Shown: piece after piece, positions 19,801-33,700 of the stretch
Layout of the letters: each line of letters opens with the position of its first letter
Position numbering within the stretch: the stretch's first letter is position 1
Assembly (NCBI GenBank): GCA_034509925.1
Contig: CM067531.1
Coordinates: 6,777,319-6,841,318 of the forward strand
Length of the DNA: 64,000 nt
Direction: 5' to 3'
From: Hirudinaria manillensis
Taxonomy: Eukaryota; Annelida; Clitellata; Hirudinida; Hirudinidae
Position numbers and translations under genes: made by a program
Notes under the pieces: model-generated
What the model was told of the DNA's origin: nothing
What the model saw: the letters and a program-made list of their open reading frames with translations, nothing else
Database searches by the model: none

Positions 19801-20522
19801 GAAGTCAGAATGCTTAGAGCCCTGGCATCAGGGTACAATTTTCTAAATTTTCTGTTGTAAATCCCAAAACATCATGAAGTTGCCATCATCTGGGTCATCT
19901 GTCATATCAGAAAATTCAGGCCTAAAGCCAAATGTGTCTAATAGAGTTTTAATTCAAAGAATCTAAATTAGTTAAATTGGATTTATTTTCTAATCTGCTA
20001 TGATTGCTACCCATGAATAATTGGTGCCAAGTATTGAAGCTGAAACCAGTACCAATACTCAAGGCATAAGTACCACTACTACAACATCCAGTACTACATC
20101 TGTCAACATATTTACTGCTTTATTGTAGAAAAATCATGTTTAATACTTGCAAAGTATGCAATTTTAATCATATCAATTAAAGATTGTGGCAACTACCACA
20201 TCTCAAGCTACAGAACTTAGCTTCACGTTAAGGACGAGCAACCGCTTGAGATCAAAATATGAGGATTGGTTTAGAAAGGTAGTAGTCAAACAATGATAAA
20301 AAGTTCTTAATGAGAAACCTAAACTAAGCAGATTAAAATAAATTTCCCGCAATGTGAATTAGCCAAACTTTCATAAGTACACAACCCTGTCCTGCATCCT
20401 TAAAAACCGAGTAAATACAAACTTAATATCGATATCAACAGTACCATACTAACGCTAGTGACACATTCTGACATATTAGGAGGAGGCTGTTTTGGCTTAG
20501 AACTACCAAATAGTCGATTCAT
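16819..20522 (-). CDS. CHMP5: Charged multivesicular body protein 5, complete
   Basis: Exons (minus): 20522-20454, 19126-19022, 18901-18855, 17904-17811, 17675-17604, 17158-16931, 16869-16819 (stop 16819-16821); 666 bases, 221 residues, against 219 in human. CHMP5 (yeast Vps60) is an ESCRT-III subunit that binds LIP5/VTA1 and helps control VPS4 during multivesicular-body sorting and membrane scission. The start is [15 protein letters not shown], followed by [62 protein letters not shown], the acidic [18 protein letters not shown] and [11 protein letters not shown] helices, then DDSSYLDEA and the C-terminal [11 protein letters not shown]. Basic N-terminal half and acidic C-terminal half are as expected for the family. 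Every intron phase agrees. The long first intron (1.3 kb) carries a relic of the R2-like family. Confidence 0.97.
19340..19860 (+). mobile_element. Degenerate copy of the R2-like endonuclease family (3' part)
   Basis: Lies inside the first CHMP5 intron. The stretch 19640-19800 is colinear with 52520-52680: ggacatccatctcattactgg against ggacatccgtctgatcaccg, then gatgcaaccca, atttgaagatgg and a gatccctgccagc-like block. All reading frames are destroyed. Confidence 0.6.
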
Positions 20523-20904
20523 TGTTGCGAAGTCTCCACTAATTGTTAAATCAATAAAAGGACAAGGCGATCAAATTGTCGAAAACAGAACAAAACGATG
20601 CGCAACGAAAACAAAGCTGAAGAGTAAATATAGTCAGCACATTGTGAGGAACTAAAAGGTAACTTTTATTTAGTTAAATATATTATTTAATAATTTGCAA
20701 TTAAAATATAAAACTGAACATCATTAAATAAATTATAAAAAATAAATCCACAATTATCAAACAAATTTAAATAGCTAAAAATATATTTTAGGAATCTAAA
20801 AATGTTTAGAGTTTTATGTAAATCAAACACATAAAAATTTTGGAATTTAGATCCCAAGTATAAATCGATGTTCCATAAGGACGTAATTAAATACTCAAAA
20901 ACAG

Positions 20905-22015
20905 ATTTGATTGATGTATCGTCGTCCTCCGCCCCTGCTCCTGTTTCCCCTGCGCCCAGTTCCAGAATACAAACGCAGCCGAGGTATCGAAATTGATTCA
21001 TGCCCTCCTAAACAAGCAGTGCTCACTCGACCCCATACCCATCTGGCTCCTCAAGAAAATATCCATCTTAATCGCACCAATCCTCATAACAGTGTTCAAC
21101 AAATCCATCACCGTCGGCGTTCTCTCCGATCGCACCTTCTCCGTCGGTCACGATCAATTCAGAACGCCCACCGCCCGGCAACCTGCGGTGTCCCCCAAGG
21201 CTCCGTCCTCGGCCCGCTACTTTTCACGATGTATAAATCAGAACTCGAGAGCATCATCTACTGTCACATGCATTCCGACGACACGCATATATCTACGGTC
21301 ACCGACCGTACCTAGGCTCTCTCCTTCAGAATCTCCCGTTGCGTGAGAGCCATCAGCGATTTGATTTTGATCTGCCGAATGCCTATAAACGACAATAAAA
21401 CCGAGATCACGTGGACTTCCTCGCTCAGACGTGCCTCGGTCTCCATCTGTTCGGATCTGTTCCGTCTTGTACATTCCGTCCGCAACCTGCGGATCTGGCT
21501 AGAATCAGACTGCTCCATGAGCACCGACATCATTAACATCTTCCGCTCCTCTCTCCTTCGAGGTCAGGCAAACAATCACCACGGCCCTGATCCTTTCCAA
21601 GATGGATCACAGTAAGTAGTGGGCCTCCCTTCCTGTCGAGCAGCTGCAGAGAATATTAAGCCAAGCTCACGAGAAAGTGCGACCACTAGTCTCCGCTCCT
21701 CTATGAGCTTCACTGGCAGCGTATCGACTACAACATCGCTACGATGGTCTTCAAATTCATCCTGGGCCATATAGCATCTTCCCTGTCGTTCACCAGTAGC
21801 GCGCATCTCCAGGATAGAAGCCTTAGGTCCACATGCAGAGGTTCCCTCTTCCGACCAAATGTCAATCGCTTTATGCTTGACAGGTCCATCGATATTTGTT
21901 GTTCCGTCTCCATCACGAATTCTGACCCACACATCTTCTATATCGCCGTGAAGACCTTTTTCTTCAGGGAAAGCCATACCAATCGAGGTACTTCTCTAGT
22001 TATTATTGGATTTTG
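20905..22015 (+). mobile_element. Degenerate LINE reverse transcriptase (L2/CR1-like)
   Basis: Frames in turn give LIHALLNKQCSLDPIPIWLL (RT block 1), GVPQGSVLGPLLFTMY at about 21180-21235 (RT block before the active site), HSDDTHI in place of YADDTQI (catalytic DD), PINDNKTEITW, and from 21700 a C-terminal block with ELHWQRIDYNIATMVFK. Several frameshifts separate them. GC content is clearly above the flanks. This order and wording fit L2/CR1-type LINEs. The 5' half is missing. Confidence 0.8.
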
Positions 22016-22039
22016 CTAAAGTATAAAATAATAAATTTT

Positions 22040-22790
22040 GCGACGGTCTTCCTAAATGATGTGAATATTCTTTTCTCAATCTTTGGTTATCACTGATTTC
22101 CTAAATATGGAGTACTTTTCTATTTGTCTGACCAGTGCATTGACCAGATTGGTCAAGCATTGATGCAAAATTAGAGCACGTACGTTTTTTCAATATACAA
22201 CCTCCAAGACTCGATCTGGTTGAAGTCTGGGGAGCGGGATAGCCACTTGACAAAATCAAATTCCTTCTCTGGAGAAAAATTTGACAGTTTTCATGATCGT
22301 AGGTATTCATTCAGAAATATTTCAATGTTTCGTTTTTAAATTTCTGGCATAGTGATAGCAAATATTGGTCCAGAGTATGAATACATTTTGACGAGCTTTA
22401 ATTCCCCCCCCCCCCCCCCCTAAGACAACAATGTTCGAAAGAACCGCGAGAGGAGATGACCGCAGAGACCCATCATTGAGCCACTCCCAAAATTAGTTAA
22501 GAATTCTTTTTGGGGGGTCAACATTATGCCAATAATGTGTGAATGGACCATATAAATTTAATTTCTTTTCATCACAAAAACAGCTTTGGAGCTGACTTCA
22601 AATTCGACATCTTCTGCCAGGTTTAGTCGGATCTTCTTTTGTCATCCCTGCCGCCCAATTTTACCCACTTGGGCGCTAAATTTTCTTCAAAGTGGCAGCG
22701 CAGAGTTAGAAATTTGTATCGCCGTACTCTGGTGGCTATTATAATGAGGTTATATAATGTTAAATAATTATTTGATTAAATAAAAATGCT
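22040..22790 (-). mobile_element. Tc1/mariner element, minus strand, degenerate
   Basis: Reverse complement gives CDEKKFNLYGPFTHYWHNV (around 22525-22585), the Tc1 block with the first catalytic aspartate region, and SPDFNQIESW near 22200-22235, the SPDLNPIE block. A run of 17 C interrupts it at 22404-22420. There are stops and frameshifts throughout. Confidence 0.75.
22404..22420. repeat. Poly-C tract (17 bases)
   Basis: An uninterrupted run of 17 cytosines inside the decayed minus-strand Tc1 copy. It is striking in such AT-rich DNA and could also be an assembly or sequencing weak point. Confidence 0.9.
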
Positions 22791-22814
22791 AGTTGAGCTT
22801 GTTATAAATGGGTT

Positions 22815-23760
22815 CTTGTTGAAATGGAGAAAGGACAAATTAAAGCATTAAATGAGCTAAATAAAGTCGTTTCCTGAAATTTCAAAAGTGTTTCAATGTT
22901 CCAGAAATATTGTCAGATGATTTTAAAAAGATTCAGATAGTTATAGAACCAACTAAGTATCAGGAAGACCTCGAACACTGGATCATCGTCAGAAGAGACT
23001 TCTTATTCTTGAAGCTTGCAAGGAAGAATGCTCAACGGGGCTTGATAAAAAGTTGAAATTGAATTTAAGCAAATTTCCAGATATCTGTAGATACCTTCGG
23101 AGAAGCCGATTTTTAAAGTATAGAAAGCGCCAGTAAGACATTCTTGACAGAACACCACAAAAGGATTCGACTGAATTGGCTCGAGGAGATGGTGAGTTCG
23201 GATGTGAATTGGAGCATTGCAATTTTTCAAATGAAAATCATTTTAAGTTTGACAGTCCATATGGTTTCAAATATTATTGGCATAATGTCAGAAGTCCCTA
23301 AAATCACTCTTGAAAAGAAATTTTGGAGGTCATTGTTGGGCTGCCATTTCTTCTCTTAGTTCATCAGAGATGTGGTAGTCTTAAAGGGGAAATGAAATTT
23401 CTCAGATTGTGTTTAAATTCTAAACAAATACCTCCTATGCTTATATAGTAGATTTCAAATGGATGAGGTTCTTTTAACAAAATAACGGTTCCATCCACAT
23501 CTCAATACCAAAAAAGGTTATTTTCCAGAAGAATCTGTCTTAAAGTGGTATGCTTCGACCTCCAGACTAAAATTCTACTGAAAATGTGTTGGGATTGCTC
23601 ACTAATCAAGTATATTCTAATTTAGGAAAAAACCTAGCACTTTCGAATTGCAACAAATGTCTGAGCGAAATGATAAAGTGGGACCAAATTCAGGGAGTAT
23701 TTTAAAAAAAGAATGACAAAACACATTGTCGGCTTTATTTATTTTAGATTTTAAACGTTT
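22815..23760 (+). mobile_element. Tc1/mariner element, plus strand, degenerate
   Basis: Starts MEKGQIKALNELNK at 22824, then LDHRQKRLLILEACKE, LTEHHKRIRLNWLEEMV near 23140-23190, and FSNENHFKFDSPYGFKYYWH at 23225-23280 (frame shifted), the block corresponding to FSDEKKFNLDGPDG. It is head to head with the minus-strand copy at 22040-22790, with starts facing each other across roughly 30 bases. Confidence 0.75.
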
Positions 23761-24064
23761 GTTTCAACCGGAAAAATAAAGATTTTTGCTTTCATATGAG
23801 GTTCACCAACTTTCACCTTTTATCATATTTCTAGTTTTTTTGCTTAAATTACAAAATATATTTGGCCAAAACCACTGAAATTAATATCTCCCCGTAGCTA
23901 ATGAACATCTACGTATAATATAAATAAATGGTTTATATATGACTTTTATCAACAAAATTATGGTTAAAAAACATAAGTGTCCCAACCTTATGACACGCAC
24001 TGTACAACACTCCCACAGTGGATGCAGTATTTTCACATTATAATAATAACCACACGCAGAGTTA

Positions 24065-24492
24065 TAACATCCTTATTTTACAATAAACGAAAATCTAAGC
24101 TATAACTAATTAATTACTAAAGAGAAACTAAAGTTGCAACATGTTTTACGATAAAGTAAATATATTTCATGTTTATATTATATTTTATATGACATAATAA
24201 CATTTTATATGCAATATTACAATTATTATTGAAAAAAATCCGTAAAGGCTGCGAACATACATGTACGTAACTTTGGTGCCCAACGGGGGGTACAAATGTA
24301 ATGTTTAGAACGTTCGTAAAAAAGACGCGTTTAACCCTTGCCAAAAAATATTTACATTAAATTGTAACAGACATGTTGAATATAATTCTTGCAAAAACTC
24401 GTGACAAAATTTAAAAAACGGACTCCAGGATCTCAAAAAAACAAACGATAGGATACAATCGTACCTCCCCCTTTGGCATCCAACGGTTAAGG
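24065..24492. repeat. Dispersed repeat family, copy B
   Basis: Second copy of the family described at 5236-5665, in the same orientation, directly after the Tc1 pair. Shared landmarks run in the same order, ending with a cgtacct...ggcatccaacggttaa block. Confidence 0.65.
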
Positions 24493-24685
24493 AATTTTTG
24501 GTTGGCTTCCAGTAGCTAAGTTATCAAATTCTGGTCTACCAAAACCTTTTAAGGAAGGTGATAACACATTTCCCAAATGTCTATCACAATGATCTTACCA
24601 CATTTGGAAAAGCCAGATATAAACAACCATTTTAATAGCTTAATCAAGAAAGGCCCCAACATGCAAATAGTCCATGTAAATTTGA

Positions 24686-24691
24686 TTTATT
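24686..24691 (-). terminator. Polyadenylation signal of SUGT1
   Basis: AATAAA on the minus strand, 35 bases past the SUGT1 stop codon. Confidence 0.6.
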
Positions 24692-24725
24692 TTCCTTGAA
24701 TCATTGAATCAAACAGAAATACACT

Positions 24726-27700
24726 TCAACTGCTCCATTTCTTGAATTCCATACCATCAGGAGGCTGAACATTCACTTTTTGTTTGCCAATTTCGTTCCA
24801 ATTTGTGCTCAGTACTGTTCCTCCAGACTCAGTCTAGCAAGAAACATTTAATTTCATAAATAAGTATAAAACAAACAAAATCGAATACCAACATATGATT
24901 TTAGCATGGCTTTTTTGACATCGTCAGATCCATCTGCATATATCTGTTGAAATAGCCTGTTAAGAGCAGCTTCACCTTCCAGATCTTCATTCTTTTCCTC
25001 CTCCTTAACTTCACATACAAGTTTATCCCAATCTTTTTTAAACACGTTTGATGAGTAATTGGCCACTTCATTTGCATAAGAAAAAGGAATCAATAATTAA
25101 TTTCTATCAATTACAAAACACATAGAGAAAAACCATGTGTGATAATATAACAAAAAAAAATAATAAACTTATAACTGAACTGAATCACTTCAAATCAGCA
25201 CTTTTGTCAAGAAATATATGTATTTGTGGAATTTAAAGAAGCGTTGATGAAGGCAGCTAAAGTTTGCACAAATGCAGATTTAAATTCATAGTTAGAATTT
25301 TCAAAATAATGAAGACCCCCATAAAGTCTGATTAAATTAAAGTAAAAAAGCAAGGCTTCTTTGAATTGTTGATATTAATCAAGACCAATGCAATCTTGTT
25401 GCATTGAATATATGAAAGGAGCAATAAGATGTGTGATATAATTTGAAGTATAATATATAAATTATAATAAGGGAGTATGTATTCAGTTTATTATTGTGGC
25501 CTATGAGCTGTTAGTTGAAGTACATTTCAATTAGGTTAAATGCTTTGGTGACTAATATTACTAATATTCAGCTATATTCAATACACCAAAAAAGTTCAAC
25601 ATTGTTTGTAGTAAATGAGAATTGAATATGAGCTCTAGGGTGAAGACGGAAAAGAGTACATATACTCTAGATGCCTACCGATTAAATTTGATTGAATATT
25701 AATCAATTAATTTCTTGTTCCTACAAATGCTACAAATATCACTTTTGGTTTTTATTACACATTAATTTGAAAGAATATTAGCAAAAATTCTTGGTCATAT
25801 GGATATAAATGAAACATGATGAAATTAATGATTAAAATAAAAAAGATATGTGATGGTAAAGTATGGATGCCATCTTTGTGATTAGCAACCAAAAAAAGGA
25901 ACATTCAGAAAGCAAAGACTATGTAGTGCATCTACATTCATGCCTCAAAACTTATTTGTTACAAAAAAAAGTAATGTGAAAACCAATGACTTAGACTTTG
26001 ATTATAATTAGATAATTATATAGCTAAAAAAGCCTTTGTACATGTTGAGAGGTGCAGGGAAGGCTAAAAAGACTACATATCACAAAAACCTGAATAAGTA
26101 AACACAACCTTGAATTTGTGAAACTTCACTTTTGTCCAATCTTTCCCAATGAATGTATTCGCATTTCTTCAATTTTATTTCAATCTATAATATTAACAAC
26201 ATTAATAGTTTAAATAGATTCAATATGCTTGTAACAATTTAACTCATGAACGTCTCTAGATTTGAGCAATTATGAATTGCCAGACCTAAATAAATATAGT
26301 TTACTTAAAATTTTCTGAGAGTTCAAAGTGTTGATCTATTGGCATATTGTTGCAGAGCTCTTGCCAAACACTGCAACTTACTATATACTATATGACATAT
26401 ATTCGAGATTTTTTGAACCAAGATGTAAGCTTTTTTATTTATTTAAAAAAAATGAATATTAAATTAAAATATGGGATCCATGCAAGTTTTTAAAGCATTG
26501 GTATAGCCCAGCTTGCACCAATTAATAAATTAATTCCATATTTATATTAGTTAAATTCTGACCATTAGATTTAAAATCCTTTAAGTGTAGGTAGTGTTGT
26601 AACCACAGATCTAGAGTAAATTAAATAATTAGATTTTAAATAACTAACTTCATTATATAGCAAATTAATATTCAGATTCATATTTCATGGCATCATTATT
26701 GTAATGCAGTAGTTGGATGTGGCTGTTGCAGAACAGAGGAACATCATGGATGAAGGTTTTGAATGTTTCAACACAGCATCTGCTGCCAATTCCAAAGGCT
26801 GCCAAGATTGTTCTCGAAACAAAAGTAATTGAATTAGGTAGAAACAGTCACAAGAGAGATGTTGAAGTTGATGACAGAATGTACCTGTGAAACTGCAGTC
26901 ACAGCTAAAGCTGTGGAATCTTTCACAGATCCATCCATCATGGTAGAGACATTTATCTGGAAACTCCATCCCCAATGGCAAACTCAGGAGATATGAGCAA
27001 ATATGGAGTGACTGATAATTGTCAGATACTGGCAAGTAACGACTTGATGAGATCAGTAGTGTTAGTGATTTCATCAAGTTGAGGTGCACATGTGCAAACT
27101 GACCAGTGACCTGTCTCCCATCCTGACAATGTTGTCATAACCTCAAAAGCTGCAGACAGTTTCCCAGACTGGGAGTTAATTAAGATTGGACTAGATGTAT
27201 ATTTAAGATGATTTCTAGGGTTTTATTTACTTTGTGTTTCTCAGAGTCAAACCTGTGAGGATTTATTGGTAGAAGTGTGATTCTAGTAGATTTCTAGAAA
27301 GTTCAATGGAGTATGATTGAGTGATTGCATGAGTGGAAAGGAGTTTGCTAGACAATATAAAGAGAGGGACTCATGATTTTGGAGATTATTGTAGAGAGGA
27401 TCTGAGAGAATGTATCTTGGAGTGTTAGAATGTTAATTGATTTAGTGGAGTTGAGAGAGTTACAAGTGTTGTTTGCAATAGTTTAAGAGTTTTGAGTTCA
27501 GTTAACTCCAGCTTCCAGGCATCCTTTGAACTAGCTCCTCTTCAATATTCAGCTCCAATAGTAAGTTAATAAATTTGCTCATAAACTTAATAAGCTTCTA
27601 GACAAAATTATAACTAATTTCTAGGATAACCCTAATGGTCCAAAATGAGGACTTCTTAAATGTTAAATAATTCTCAAAACACATTTTATCAAAAATATCA

Positions 27701-30700
27701 TTAATGAAGTTAAAAAACAATAGATATTAAAGTAGATAAAAAATTAATATTACTCTTGCTGGAAGAAACTTCAATTTGCTTTCCTCTGCTATAACATCAT
27801 GACAAGTATGAATCCTCAAATTAAACTGTGATCCATTTCTGTGTCTTACCACTAAATCAAGCTAAACAAAGAATGCAACTCAACTCAATTCAATATAAAA
27901 CCCAAAAAATCACTAACAAGCTGATTAGTTATTTCATAAGTGACATCCTCAGGATGGACATCTCTAATCAGTACTGTTACCACAACTTCTGATTCACTTT
28001 GGTACCAATCATATCTTCAAAAACAAAAGTAAATAATACATAATAATTGTATATCAAACATTAGATGCCATCTATAAATTTAAAAGCATACTTTGGCTGT
28101 AAGAATGTAGAATTATACTCAAATTTCTTGGCTGATGAAATTGAGCTCTCACCACATTTTGAAAGCCATTCAATAATCTTCTTGTCATTAGCTAGATGAA
28201 AACTCAGGAATTGTAGTTAATTGAGGGTACAGTATAGTATTATGAATGCCTAACTTATAATGTGGAATACCTTTAAACTTCAAGGCTTCTTTAAATGATT
28301 CTTCAGCATCTAGAACTTTTCCCAAATTAAATAAGGCAATTCTAAAAATTCAAATAACAAAATAAATTATTCATAAAAGATTAACAGTTCATCAGAAATC
28401 AATTTTGTAGATCATACAATGACATTAATCCTTAGGAAAAATATAGACCACCCTTATCAACCGAGAAGCCCAGGCATTTCTGTTGAGTTTTGGTGGGGAA
28501 GAGACCAAGTTTGGGTAAACAAATCAACTTTAAAATCACATATTTATGGGAATGCACAGAAATCAAGATCACAAAAAATCAATCTCCAAATTGAAGATTG
28601 TATATAAGGCTGGAATGAAAAATAAAATAATTCCTATCCCAGATATAATTAAAGTCAATGTTTTAAATGGATGTAATCAAATAATCAAAAACAGATTTTT
28701 TCCATACATTGCCATATTTTGGCAGCTTTTATTTGAAGAACAAGACCAAATTACCATACTTTTTCAACACTCACCATATATACACCACAGTGGTAGAAAA
28801 AATCTTATGGCCTACCCATTTTTATTACATAACTTCCTTATAAATAAACATATCTTGCTGAAACTTACAAGCAATTATGTAACTTATAGTTTATGAACAT
28901 CCTGCAAAATTTCCTTTTATTTAGATCAATGATGCTTGTAAATTAAGCAATTGAGCAAAATTTTGGCATAGAAATAACTTAATGGCCACTTCTGATTTAC
29001 GTTCATTTTAACTTGTTAAAAATATAGTTAAAGGAATCAAATAAATAAATTACCATTAAAAAGGCTATATAATAGGGGTTAAATTCAGAACTTCCTTCAT
29101 TACACCTTTTCGTCATGGGGAAGAGACCAAGTTTGACTGAAGAAGAAAAAGGGCAAATTAAGGCATTCAGGAAAGCAAATTATTCATTAAGAATGATCGC
29201 TAAATAGTTGAAGCATTCAAGGGGTGCCATCAAACATTTCTTGGATGATCCAGAGAGTTATATGAGAAGAAATATGATGGCAGAAGACCAAGAAAACTAT
29301 CAAAACAGAGTCAGAGACATCTCATCAGAGAGGCTTCATGTAAACAATTGAAAGAGAAATTAGAATTGAATGTCCACATGAGGACAATATGCAACTACTT
29401 TAATTCAAGTGGACAGTTGAAGTTTGAGATGAGATGAGCTCCAGTGCTGAATGATTATCACAAGGAAAGATGTCTACTTTGGGACAAAAAGATGGTAAAT
29501 TATAATGAAAAGTGGGAGAGTGGTTTTCTCAGATGAGAAAAAAATTCAACTTGGATGGGTCAGATGGCTATAAAAACTACTGGCATGACTTTAGAAAAGA
29601 AAAAGATGTCTTTTTAGCAAAAAACATGGAGGAGGTTCTGTGATGGTCTCTCTTCATTTGGGAGGAATGAACTGGTGCATTTAAGTAGAAGGCAAGACTT
29701 CCAGAAATGCATAAAAATGATCAATGATCATCTCCTCCCTTTTGTTGGAGCAAAAAAATATGAGTTCCAGCAAGATGATGCTCCAAATCATGTTTCAAAG
29801 GCAACAATGAGCATTTTTCCAGGAGTCCAAAATACAGGTTATGGAGTGACCCACATGTTCCCTAGACCCAAATACGATTTAGAATATCTGGGGTATTCTC
29901 TCATGAGCCTTATATGGCAATGATCAACAATAGAATGATAATGAGTTAAAAGAGGCAACTTGGACCTTCCGGTCTGGATGAAAGCACCATCAAAAATATC
30001 ATTTCATCAATGAAAATCAGACGCTTAGACATCATTTTAATAACGAAAGAAATATATGCTGTTAAGATGTTACTCTATTTGATTTAAAATAATGTTTTCT
30101 GACAAAACAAATTGTAATTTTGCTATAAATGGCCATAAGCATACTTCTATGCCTAAAAATAGTTTTAAATTACACTTAGTTCTTAAAGTAGACAAAATTT
30201 AATATATGTGTTCTGTACGAATACTATGTATTTCTTATTTTTGAATTTTTGTCTTTAATGACGTCATGATTTCTTGATTTTGAAAAAATCAAGGTTATCA
30301 TAAAAAAAAGTTGTAGGCCATAACATTTGTTCTACCTCTGTTCAAAGTTTTAATTATTAACTATTCATATTCTTACTTAGTTTGATGGTTATTATATTGT
30401 AACATTTTAATATGAAAGAATATCTATGGGAAAATCCCTTTAATGTTGTTGGAATTTCAAAGATTAAGGATAGGATCTCATACAAAAGAATTAACATCTT
30501 TTTACATTAGTGAACATAAACCATAGTTACTGCAATGAGATTCCTTATATAGAGATTGATTTTAAGTCATTTTGTCATTTATTTATTTACCTATGTAAAT
30601 ATTTAAAGTGCACAAGTATCCAAAAGGAGTGAAGGCACTCTCACAATCATAAATCCCCATTGTATATAAAGTTGTTATTTTGAAACATGGTTTTTGTTCT

Positions 30701-33700
30701 TTTGGTGCATCTTCATTAATTATGCTCTTTGATGTTTTGGTAAGCTTTTTTTATATGTAATTAACAGTCAGATGAGAAGCCAGAAGTCTTCAGAGACTAT
30801 GGCAGAAGGATCAGAGAAAGCCTTTGATCGCCAGTTAAAATAATCCACCAGAACAGCCTATGCATTGGCCAAGAAGTGCTGGATCAGGGATTGTCTTGCC
30901 AGGGAATCATCAATGTAAAAGTCCCCTTATTATTGATCAAAGCATTTATCACAGAGCTGCAGCTTGAAAAAAATATAAAGCCTAAGTGCATAAAATTGGG
31001 TGGAAGAGATAACACAAAAAGTCCACCATATTCTATTCTCCATTTCTTTGAAGTTAATTGCCTTTAATCATTCCTTTTCTTGTGCCATATTTCAAAATAC
31101 CTACATGCTATCATCCAATCAATCAGGCATAGATGACAAATTTGACCCAACTATGGATATCTTAACCCATGTATGTAAATAACAAAATGACTCAAAACAT
31201 GCAAGTAACAAAAGCAGATAATAACGTGAATGTCAATGAGGAAAATAGTCATATGAAGACAGGAATTGATCAAATCAAGACTCCTGAAATGAGATGACAC
31301 CTGAACAAAAGTAACTTTTTCATCAGAGGAAAAAATATTGCAAAATGAACTGATTGCTCTTCCTTTAGACATGGCATTTCAAGAATTCAATTTATTGGTT
31401 AAAGGATGTGAAACTGTATGTGATGATGGTACTAATTATTCATAAAATTAAGACAAGATCATCTCATATGAATATCAAAAGCTGTATTCATTTCACATCA
31501 AGATAAGATTTAAAGACTTAAGGCTAAATATTCTTTAAAAAGAACAATTTTTGTATGTTTTCAGAATATATTTTTCATAAAATGTGTTTGGTTCACCATT
31601 TCTATAATGATTTTTTGAGGTTTTAAATTTTTTCAAGTTTAACACCTAATGAAAGAAAAACCTTTTCCAATCAAATTGTGGCAGTCCTTATGGGCAAGAT
31701 TTATTGAGGTATGGGGAATTTTGAGGTAAAGCAAGCTAAATAAATAAAGATTTTTAAACTTGTTCAATATTCCATATTAATTAAGAGACTAAGATATTTT
31801 ACACAATAATAATTTTTTAAAGATAACTAAATATAAAAATCTTGGTATCTCCTGCCAAAACTCAAATCCTAACCACAAAAGCAAGGACTATATTTTGTTT
31901 ACCCTTTTCTGAGATGTGCCACTTGATTCTTTGGATTAATCTTTATAGCTTCATTAGCATGATTTAGGGCTTCTGAAATCACAGTAATTTTAAATATTAG
32001 TATATTGACTAAAAAATATGGGCAATTAATACAAATGGTGAGTCTAATATTATTTAAAACAGATGTTATAATCTTGGTTGAACAAAAGTATTTCCATGGA
32101 AGAACAGATTAAAGTACAGCAAAGTAGAAAAGTAGACAGATCTATTGAAGAACCTGAAAGCAAAATGATACCAGAATTTTCCCCATCAAAGTTGGCACAA
32201 GGGATGTAGTCACCTACACTACCTGTAGTCAATGTACACCTTCCTTACAGGAATCAGCTTGACTAGCCTGGAAAGAATGAAGTTTGTGACAAGGATGTCT
32301 GAAGCCATGAAAACAGCCTTGTACTGGATCTGGCAGATGAGACTAGAAGTCTTTTGAGGCCTTGCAGAAGCATCAGAGAAAGCTGTGGATCCAATCTTGC
32401 TAATTCACTTGGATGTAGGGGCCAATTTATTAGATGATTAAATTTTTATTTCCTTGCTGCAATATTGAGATAAATTTAGGACCCAAGTGCACAAACTATG
32501 ATGTCAGAAGGAAGCCACCAAGAGCCATATAAAGGTGAAGAGGAAACGTTCCAGTTAGTCAACAATGGGAAAGCCAATGAGCGTTTTCAAAAGTCACTCC
32601 AATCCTGGCATTAATGGATGGCATAAGAAGGTTGACGAGAACCTACTACAGCTGGGGTCTAATTCAAAACAGAAAACTGAGATGTGAATATTATATTACC
32701 TATCTGTAATATATAAATACTTTCAATACTGAACTACTGTAAGTGATTGTATAACAAAAGTTGTTTTATAAATGTGAAATAAAACATTGGTGCCCATACT
32801 TTTATTTTTAGTCCTAATAAATTTCTATATTTTTGGGCAGCATCTAAACAAAATTATTGCATTCATTTTAGTTCAACACCCCTGTAGCTCATACACGTGG
32901 CACTATATAAATGGCATATTATTATTATTATAAATACTTTTTTTGAAGTTTTTTTTCACTCTTAGTAAATACAGTTGTGACACAAAAGTTATGTTACAAA
33001 ATGCAATTAACACTTTATTTGTAAGAAATTATAAATAAATTAACATCAAAAAGAGAAAAGATGACTCATCACTGAAGAGCTTCCATTTTAGGCAATATAT
33101 AACCAGTTAAAAAAAGTGTACATATTGAAACCTGATAATAGTTTCAATGAAATGAAAATGAATTAAAGAAACTAAAACAGGTCACAAGTTTGTAAAAATT
33201 TGCACATTAAAACCTATTTTGTAATTTTGTAAACTAGTTATCTCATAGTCCCTAGGTGGCAGAAGTGTTTAATATTTGACACAGCAGTCATATGAAAATT
33301 TAAGATTTAAAATTTGATGACATAGCTGAGATGTGCTACTGACACTTTTGAATGCTTCAGATTTTTATGCACTGTGGACGAACCATCTGTTTCTTAGAGA
33401 TTTCAACCTTCCACTAATCAACTGGCAATTCAACTCCCAAACATCAAGATCTATAGAATATTCTTGGAATTCTTTGTGGAACATGGTCTCCAACAATTTG
33501 TCAGGAGCGCAACGAGACATGAAAATATCCTTGATCTAGTTATATCAAACGATCCTCATTTCATCTCGACAATTGATGTTCTATGTCCCATCTCAACCAG
33601 CAATCAAATATCATGTCCTTCAGACCAAATATCCCTCTTTCTGGTTCATACAATCAGTTTTCTAAAGTTGCATTTTATGACTTCCTCAAACTACAACAAC

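Noticed and set aside
20911..21977. Several long overlapping frames on both strands
   Set aside because: They are shadows of the GC-rich degenerate LINE; only the plus-strand RT blocks carry meaning.
26685..27089. 134-codon minus frame in a SUGT1 intron
   Set aside because: No homology recognised, and the sequence looks like old repeat DNA; the SUGT1 exons on either side join cleanly without it.
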